Shown piece after piece: positions 25,006-29,143 of a stretch of DNA of 29,143 nucleotides. Position 1 is the stretch's first letter. Every line of letters starts with the position of its first letter. Location of the stretch: the NCBI GenBank assembly GCA_904501755.1, contig CAJGBV010000020.1:1-29143 (forward strand), written 5' to 3'. Below the pieces are notes generated by a model that did no database searches, was not told the origin of the DNA, and worked only from the letters and a program-made list of their open reading frames with translations. A program made the translations under genes and the position numbers. Origin of the DNA: Clostridiaceae bacterium (GTDB taxonomy: Bacteria; Bacillota; Clostridia; Oscillospirales; Acutalibacteraceae).

Positions 25006-26067
25006 ATGAACAGATGGGAATATACCGAATGTGAGCTTTGGCGACACAGCAAGGGCGAGGTTTCCATTATGCATCTTTTCGGAACGGTAGCCATCGGCAA
25101 TACCGTTCTGATTTTTGCAGAAGCTCGCCACGGAAAGGGCGGAGATGCAAATTGTGCCCACGATATTTATATGAAAAAGAGTGTGGATGGCGGAAAAAGT
25201 TTTTTAGATAACCGAAATCTTTTAGATTCCTTTGGCAAAATTTGCTATGTAAACCCCGTCCCCGTTTATGATAAAAACATAGATCGACTGTTTTTGTTTT
25301 ACGCAATAAACAAGGTCAATACCGCAACCGAAAATTATTATATTTTCAGCGACAACAAAGGGGATTCTTGGTCTGACCCTGTGGACATTACCGTTTCTTT
25401 GCAAAATGGTGGTATGCCCTTTAACCTCCCCGGCCCCGGTCACGGAATACAGCTTAAAAACGGACGGCTTCTTATCCCCTTTTGGCACAGAAAATTCGGC
25501 CCAGAGACCGAGCTTGAAAAACGCGGCTACTGTCTTTCGATGCTTTACAGTGACGATCATGGTGCAAACTGGTCTCAAAATGGCTTCTTTGGCGAGGCCT
25601 GTTTGGCAAACGAATCTCGCATAGCCGAAACTTCGGACAGTCTTATTTGGAACGCCCGAACCTTTTCTCAAAATAGATTTGAGGCAAAAAGCCTTGACGG
25701 CGGTCTGAGTTGGAGTGAGTTTACAGTGTCTCCCCTGCCGCCTGCCGTACCATGCGACGCTTCTATTGTTGGGTTAAATGCCGAAAACAGTTATGAAAAC
25801 ACGGTTCTTTTCTCCCACGTTTCTTCAACCGAAGAACGCAAGGATATGGAAATTTGCATAAGCCTTAACGGTGGCAAATCCTATGATAACAGCTTTAAAC
25901 TAATGACAGGAGATGCAATTCCGGGATATTCTGACCTCTCTGTTATTGACGAAACCACCGTAGGTCTTGTGCACGCTCGCAACAATCACGTGCTTTTTTC
26001 AAGAATATCCATGGAAGCCCTCACGGGCGGTGACTTTGATAAGGTTTCCCGAAATCCTTGGCCGTGA
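25006..26067 (+). CDS. Sialidase-fold (Asp-box beta-propeller) hydrolase, first triad Arg replaced
   Basis: 353 aa, no signal peptide. Five Asp boxes are visible: SVDGGKSF (59-66), SDNKGDSW (115-122), SDDHGANW (182-189), SLDGGLSW (229-236) and SLNGGKSY (286-293). By motif and spacing against GH33 sialidases: acid/base D47, E203 and nucleophile Y308, triad Arg R218 and R279. The first triad Arg of the FRIP motif is missing; His23 stands at its expected place. The active machinery is there but carboxylate binding is altered, so I doubt that sialic acid is the substrate. GGAG is 9 bases before ATG; the AraC gene follows after 19 bp. Confidence 0.75.
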   Translation: MNRWEYTECELWRHSKGEVSIMHLFGTVAIGNTVLIFAEARHGKGGDANCAHDIYMKKSVDGGKSFLDNRNLLDSFGKICYVNPVPVYDKNIDRLFLFYAINKVNTATENYYIFSDNKGDSWSDPVDITVSLQNGGMPFNLPGPGHGIQLKNGRLLIPFWHRKFGPETELEKRGYCLSMLYSDDHGANWSQNGFFGEACLANESRIAETSDSLIWNARTFSQNRFEAKSLDGGLSWSEFTVSPLPPAVPCDASIVGLNAENSYENTVLFSHVSSTEERKDMEICISLNGGKSYDNSFKLMTGDAIPGYSDLSVIDETTVGLVHARNNHVLFSRISMEALTGGDFDKVSRNPWP

Positions 26068-26086
26068 AAACAAGCGAGGATGAGTT

Positions 26087-26857
26087 ATGATATTTCAAAT
26101 TAAATCCAACCCTATAACCGTGTCTTTGGTAAATAATTTAGACTTTGTACCCCACGCGCACCACGGCATCGAAATTTTTGTTTGCTGTGAGGGGGAGTGC
26201 AGAGTTTCCTGTAATTTCAAAACAGAAATTCTGCGCAAAGGCGACCTGATGATTGCCTTTTCAAACGATATTCATTCGTATATCGGCGATCTTATCGGCA
26301 AAGGCTATACCGTTATCATTGACCCTGCTTTACTTGGCAGTTTTGCCGATTTTAGCGAAAAAACTTATGAGAATTTTCTGCTTTGCGGTGACGAAAGATT
26401 TGTTTCCCTTTGTGAAGGGCTTTATAACGAATTTATTGGGGATAAATGCACCGAGATTTTGGTGGGATATATTCACATCATTCTCGGTGAAGCCCTTAAA
26501 AGCCTAAAGTCACAAAGCGGCACCGCTTCCCTTTCTGCCGATTTGTTTTCGGAGGTTTTAAAATATCTTTCTGAAAATTATATGAAAAAAATCACCTTAC
26601 GACAAACAAGCAAGCATTTCGGTGTTAGTGCGGAACATCTATCCCGTATTTTTACCCAAAAGTTATCTTGTCCTTTTACTAAATATCTGCATTTTTTAAG
26701 GATTGAGCACGCTAAACACCTGTTGAGTTTTTCGAGCAAAAGCATCCTTGAAGTAGCTATGATAAGCGGCTTTTCCGACCAACGCACCTTTAACCGAGTG
26801 TTTAAATCGCTTGTTGCCCTCTCTCCCGCCAAATACCGTAAAATACATAAAAAATAA
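26087..26857 (+). CDS. AraC-family transcriptional regulator
   Basis: 256 aa: an N-terminal cupin-like sensor half (FVPHAHHGIEIFVCCEGE, RKGDLMIAF) and a C-terminal pair of helix-turn-helix motifs (about 155-253; ITLRQTSKHFGVSAEHLSRIF and SILEVAMISGFSDQRTFNRVFK, ending SPAKYRK). GAGGAT lies before the ATG. In one unit with the sialidase-fold gene and next to the divergent GH120 promoter, it is the likely local activator answering to a sugar ligand, which is not known. A perfect hairpin follows the stop. Confidence 0.92.
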   Translation: MIFQIKSNPITVSLVNNLDFVPHAHHGIEIFVCCEGECRVSCNFKTEILRKGDLMIAFSNDIHSYIGDLIGKGYTVIIDPALLGSFADFSEKTYENFLLCGDERFVSLCEGLYNEFIGDKCTEILVGYIHIILGEALKSLKSQSGTASLSADLFSEVLKYLSENYMKKITLRQTSKHFGVSAEHLSRIFTQKLSCPFTKYLHFLRIEHAKHLLSFSSKSILEVAMISGFSDQRTFNRVFKSLVALSPAKYRKIHKK

Positions 26858-26885
26858 TGTGCCGTATCTCTCGATACGGCACATT
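26856..26885 (+). terminator. Terminator after the AraC gene
   Basis: AATGTGCCGTATC (26856-26868) and GATACGGCACATT (26873-26885) form a perfect 13-bp stem with a TCTC loop. The T-run is short (TTCATTTC), so strength is uncertain. Confidence 0.8.
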
Positions 26886-27065
26886 TCATTTCAGACTGTA
26901 GACAACAGAGTGTAAATTCTACTCTGTTCGATTATAACGCCGAAAAAGTTCCGGTGAAACTTTAAAAGTTTTTTAAAATAATAATTAAAAAACGATGGGT
27001 CTTTATAACAAACTTCGTTATCACGTAGTATCGGTTGATAAATATGGAAATGAAGGTGAATAAAT

Positions 27066-27379
27066 ATGAATATTAAAAGACTTCCTAAAATCGGTTTGCT
27101 TTTCATTGGAGCCGAACGTTTTATGGAATTGGGAGAAGGAACAAAAAGAGGTACATACTTTGAGCGAAAACTTATCGAGTGTGAAGATTATAAAAAAGCA
27201 TTTAAAGGACAAGCCGAACTTTTTCCATCAGATATAGTTTGTACCAGAAAGGCTGCAGAGGATTGGGCAGATAAATTCTATAATGATAAAGTTGATTGTG
27301 TAGTGATTCAGGCAACGTTATAGAAGAAATAAAAACACTTGCACATCTTATGGATTTTGAGCTTCATATCATTGAATAA
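27066..27379 (+). pseudogene. Remnant of an L-fucose/L-arabinose isomerase-family gene
   Basis: The frame at 27066-27323 (85 codons) matches the N-terminus of the isomerase family: KIGLLFIGAERFMELGEGTK, TYFERKLIE, then FYNDKVDCVVIQAT, after which homologues continue for about 400 residues. Here the frame ends at TAG. In another frame 27317-27376 encodes 20 residues (VIEEIKTLAHLMDFELHIIE, then TAA), which read like the C-terminal end of the same kind of protein. So a large internal deletion has joined the two ends out of frame. GAAGGTGA is a good ribosome site before the ATG, so a short peptide may still be made. The last 22 codons of some upstream frame (26995-27063) abut it. Confidence 0.6.
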
Positions 27380-27423
27380 GTAATTATTCATTTTGCATTT
27401 TTGTTCTATTTTTCAAATGTAAA

Positions 27424-27474
27424 TTCAAAAAAATATAGACACATCATTTGTGAAAACTTCAAAATGATGTGTCT
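27424..27474 (-). terminator. Terminator of the small membrane-protein gene
   Basis: AGACACATCATTT (27437-27449) and its exact complement (27462-27474) form a 13-bp stem. On the minus strand it is followed by ATATTTTTTT; the plus strand has no T-run. It belongs to the gene ending at 27521. Confidence 0.8.
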
Positions 27475-27520
27475 GATTGCATATAAATTTTGCTAAATTG
27501 CGGTTTAAAATTTGTATAAT

Positions 27521-27718
27521 TTATTTGTTAGAAAACGCTTTAATTAATGCTATAGGTATTAAAATCCATCCTAAAAATATTCCGTAAAACAAACGACGCA
27601 TAAAGAAAGCACCTTCTTTAAATTCGATTATAACTTTGTTTTTATAAATTGTTTGCCCCGTGGCCCAATATCCTGCTATTATATAAATAAAAAATAAAAT
27701 AATTCCTATGACTTCCAA
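27521..27718 (-). CDS. Small membrane protein, 65 aa, unknown function
   Basis: Two hydrophobic segments, about 4-22 and 42-60, flank a polar piece with Lys and Glu, so a hairpin membrane topology is likely. I do not recognise the family. The only usual start is TTG at 27718, but AAAGGAG adjoins it directly with no spacing; the fourth codon, ATA, would have the right distance. The true start is therefore unsure. A terminator follows the gene, which supports it as a real unit. Confidence 0.55.
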   Translation of the reverse strand: MEVIGIILFFIYIIAGYWATGQTIYKNKVIIEFKEGAFFMRRLFYGIFLGWILIPIALIKAFSNK

Positions 27719-27836
27719 CTCCTTTATTTGCTTTTACAAAAATTATATAAAAACCGCTCTTTAAGTATATAATACAACTCTTAAAAAGGTTAATATATAC
27801 ATATATATATTTTTTTATGAGTTTGGAGTTGTTATT

Positions 27837-28079
27837 CTGAATATAGGTGAAGCAGTAAAATTAAGAATATTTGAATTATGTCAAATAAATAATCTTACAA
27901 TTAACAAACTATCAACAATTAGCGGTTTAACTCAATCAACATTAAATAATATAGTTTGCGGCAGAAATAATAGCACTACAATATCAACTATAAAGAAAAT
28001 TTGTGATGGGTTGGAAATTACAGTTGGTGATTTTTTCAATTCTGAATTTTTTAATGATTTAGAACAGGAAATTAAATAA
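27837..28079 (+). CDS. XRE-family helix-turn-helix regulator, probable CTG start
   Basis: 80 aa, nearly all one helix-turn-helix domain: VKLRIFELCQINNLTINKLS, then GLTQSTLNNIVCGRNN (recognition helix) and TIKKICDGLEITVGDFF. It resembles the small Cro/CI-type regulators common in Clostridia, which usually begin M-N-x-G-E-A-V. Here the codon in that Met position is CTG (27837-27839), 8 bases behind GGAG (27825-27828). No ATG, GTG or TTG exists in frame upstream. The ATG at 27817 is in another frame and stops after seven codons. Target genes are unknown. Confidence 0.75.
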   Translation: MNIGEAVKLRIFELCQINNLTINKLSTISGLTQSTLNNIVCGRNNSTTISTIKKICDGLEITVGDFFNSEFFNDLEQEIK

Positions 28080-28103
28080 ATTATTTGTGTGTTTAATTCT
28101 ACA

Positions 28104-28138
28104 AAAAAAGGCTTGGAGATTTCCTCCAAGCCTTTTTT
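28104..28138. terminator. Bidirectional terminator between the XRE and GGGtGRT genes
   Basis: GGCTTGGAG (28110-28118) and CTCCAAGCC (28124-28132), 5-base loop, flanked by A-run and T-run on the two sides, so it works on both strands for the converging genes. Confidence 0.93.
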
Positions 28139-28157
28139 ATGCATTATGAATTACGAA

Positions 28158-29143
28158 TTACTTATTAAGCGCTTCGTTAACTGCAACTGCGCAAGCAACA
28201 GTCATACCAACCATTGGGTTGTTACCGGCACCGATAAGACCCATCATTTCTACGTGAGCAGGAACGGAAGAGGAACCTGCAAACTGAGCGTCAGAGTGCA
28301 TACGGCCCATAGTATCGGTCATACCGTAGGAAGCAGGACCAGCAGCCATATTATCGGGATGGAGAGTTCTACCTGTACCGCCACCGCTTGCAACGGAGAA
28401 GTACTTCTTGCCCTGTTCGATACACTCTTTCTTATAGGTACCTGCAACAGGATGCTGGAAGCGGGTGGGGTTAGTTGAGTTACCGGTAATAGATACATCA
28501 ACACCCTCAAGATGCATAATAGCAACGCCCTCACGAACGTCATCTGCACCATAGCAACGAACCTTTGCACGTTCGCCGTCGGAATAAGCTATCTCGCTAA
28601 CAACGTTTACCTTACCGGTATGATAGTCAAACTGAGTCTGAACATAGGTAAAGCCGTTAATACGGGAAATAATCTTAGCGGCATCCTTTCCAAGACCGTT
28701 AAGAACAACTCTGAGAGGTTCTTTTCTTGCCTTGTTAGCACTTCTTGCAAGACCGATAGCGCCCTCAGCAGCGGCAAAGGACTCGTGGCCGGCAAGGAAT
28801 GCAAAGCACTTGGTTTCATCACGAAGAAGCATAGCACCGAGGTTACCGTGACCAATACCAACCTTACGGTCGTCGGCAACAGAACCGGGGATACAGAAGG
28901 ACTGAAGTCCAAGACCGATTTTTTCAGCAGCCTCAGCAGCACTTGCAGCCTTATCCTTAAGAGCGATAGCACAGCCTACAACATAAGCCCAAGCAGCATT
29001 TTCAAAACAGATAGGCTGAATACCCTTTACGATATTATAAGCATCTACACCTGCATCATCGCAGATTTTCTTAGCCTCTTCAATAGAAGCAATTCCGTGT
29101 TTATTAAGTTCAGCATTGATTTGGTCAATACGTCTTTCATAAC
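28158..29143 (-). CDS. GGGtGRT-family protein, partial (N-terminus beyond the window)
   Basis: The frame is open from the right edge to the stop at 28160-28158 (about 328 codons visible); the first in-window ATG at 28832 is internal, because codons upstream of it read as typical sequence (YERRIDQINAELNKHG, later GLGLQSFCIPGSVADDRKVGIGHGNLGAMLL). The name-giving GGGTGRT motif occurs in SVASGGGTGRTLHPDNMAAG. The family is uncharacterised; I recall it beside NifU-like iron-sulfur scaffold genes in anaerobes, which would lie outside this window. Codon choice and G+C are higher than in the small genes before it, as expected of a well expressed gene. Confidence 0.9.
   Translation of the reverse strand, partial: YERRIDQINAELNKHGIASIEEAKKICDDAGVDAYNIVKGIQPICFENAAWAYVVGCAIALKDKAASAAEAAEKIGLGLQSFCIPGSVADDRKVGIGHGNLGAMLLRDETKCFAFLAGHESFAAAEGAIGLARSANKARKEPLRVVLNGLGKDAAKIISRINGFTYVQTQFDYHTGKVNVVSEIAYSDGERAKVRCYGADDVREGVAIMHLEGVDVSITGNSTNPTRFQHPVAGTYKKECIEQGKKYFSVASGGGTGRTLHPDNMAAGPASYGMTDTMGRMHSDAQFAGSSSVPAHVEMMGLIGAGNNPMVGMTVACAVAVNEALNK

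Noticed and set aside
25006..26067. Plain assignment as a sialidase (nanH-type)
   Set aside because: Fold and nucleophile fit, but the FRIP Arg is missing and no sialic-acid catabolism gene is in the window.
26995..27063. Separate 22-codon gene before the isomerase remnant
   Set aside because: No ribosome site before its ATG and no recognisable features; more likely the tail of a lost upstream frame or chance.
27817..27842. Programmed frameshift (prfB-like) at the start of the XRE gene
   Set aside because: The shift needed is -1, and there is neither a slippery heptamer nor the CTTTGA context; a CTG start explains the frame more simply.

Overview
The window looks like the chromosome of a low-GC, gut-type Clostridia (Oscillospiraceae/Ruminococcaceae-like). 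The grounds are HPr kinase, a ribosomal protein L27 with a cleavable N-terminal extension next to its Prp protease, mini-ribonuclease III, an L21 leader RNA, a YugP-type peptidase, a GGGtGRT-family gene, TTGACA/TATAAT promoters and frequent GTG/TTG starts. No rRNA, tRNA, CRISPR array, intact transposase or phage gene was seen. The family names come from motif reading, not from a search.

Region by region. (1) 1-2199: an array of identical 101-bp tandem repeats, then hprK-glcK on the minus strand (carbon catabolite signalling and glucose phosphorylation). (2) 2276-6456: plus-strand housekeeping run ychF, a lipoprotein, a YugP-type zinc peptidase, a CmpB-like membrane protein and alanine racemase, ending in a strong terminator. 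(3) 6457-7899: a REP-like repeat patch and a minus-strand enolase. (4) 8041-14199: rlmB, an 836-aa protein that looks like a catalytically dead P-type ATPase, metG and tatD, translationally coupled, then a hairpin and a 36-aa protein built of QNK pentapeptides. (5) 14253-18241, minus strand: an unknown gene, then promoter, L21 leader, rplU, prp, rpmA, internal terminator, obg, mrnC, yitT. (6) 18442-27379: an accessory carbohydrate block with a CE4-type deacetylase, an alkaline-phosphatase lipoprotein, a six-hairpin glycosidase-like protein, a GH120-type beta-xylosidase facing a sialidase-fold protein and its AraC regulator, and the wreck of a sugar isomerase gene. (7) 27430-29143: two very small genes with poor start codons and the 3' part of a GGGtGRT gene running off the edge.

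How the genes work together. The ribosomal segment couples L21/L27 synthesis, L27 maturation (Prp), 50S assembly GTPase (Obg), 23S maturation (MrnC) and 23S methylation (RlmB, separate unit). The accessory block appears to be an intracellular glycan-cleavage locus: the GH120, sialidase-fold, six-hairpin and deacetylase proteins have no signal peptide, so they would act on imported oligosaccharides; no transporter is in the window. GH120 and the sialidase-fold gene are divergently transcribed from promoters only 11 bp apart, with the AraC gene in the same unit as the latter.

The least expected items are the P-type ATPase pseudoenzyme, the two look-alike hairpins that end one gene and cover the ribosome-binding site of the next, the QNK microprotein, the sialidase-fold protein with a His at the place of the first triad Arg, and an XRE regulator that seems to start at CTG.
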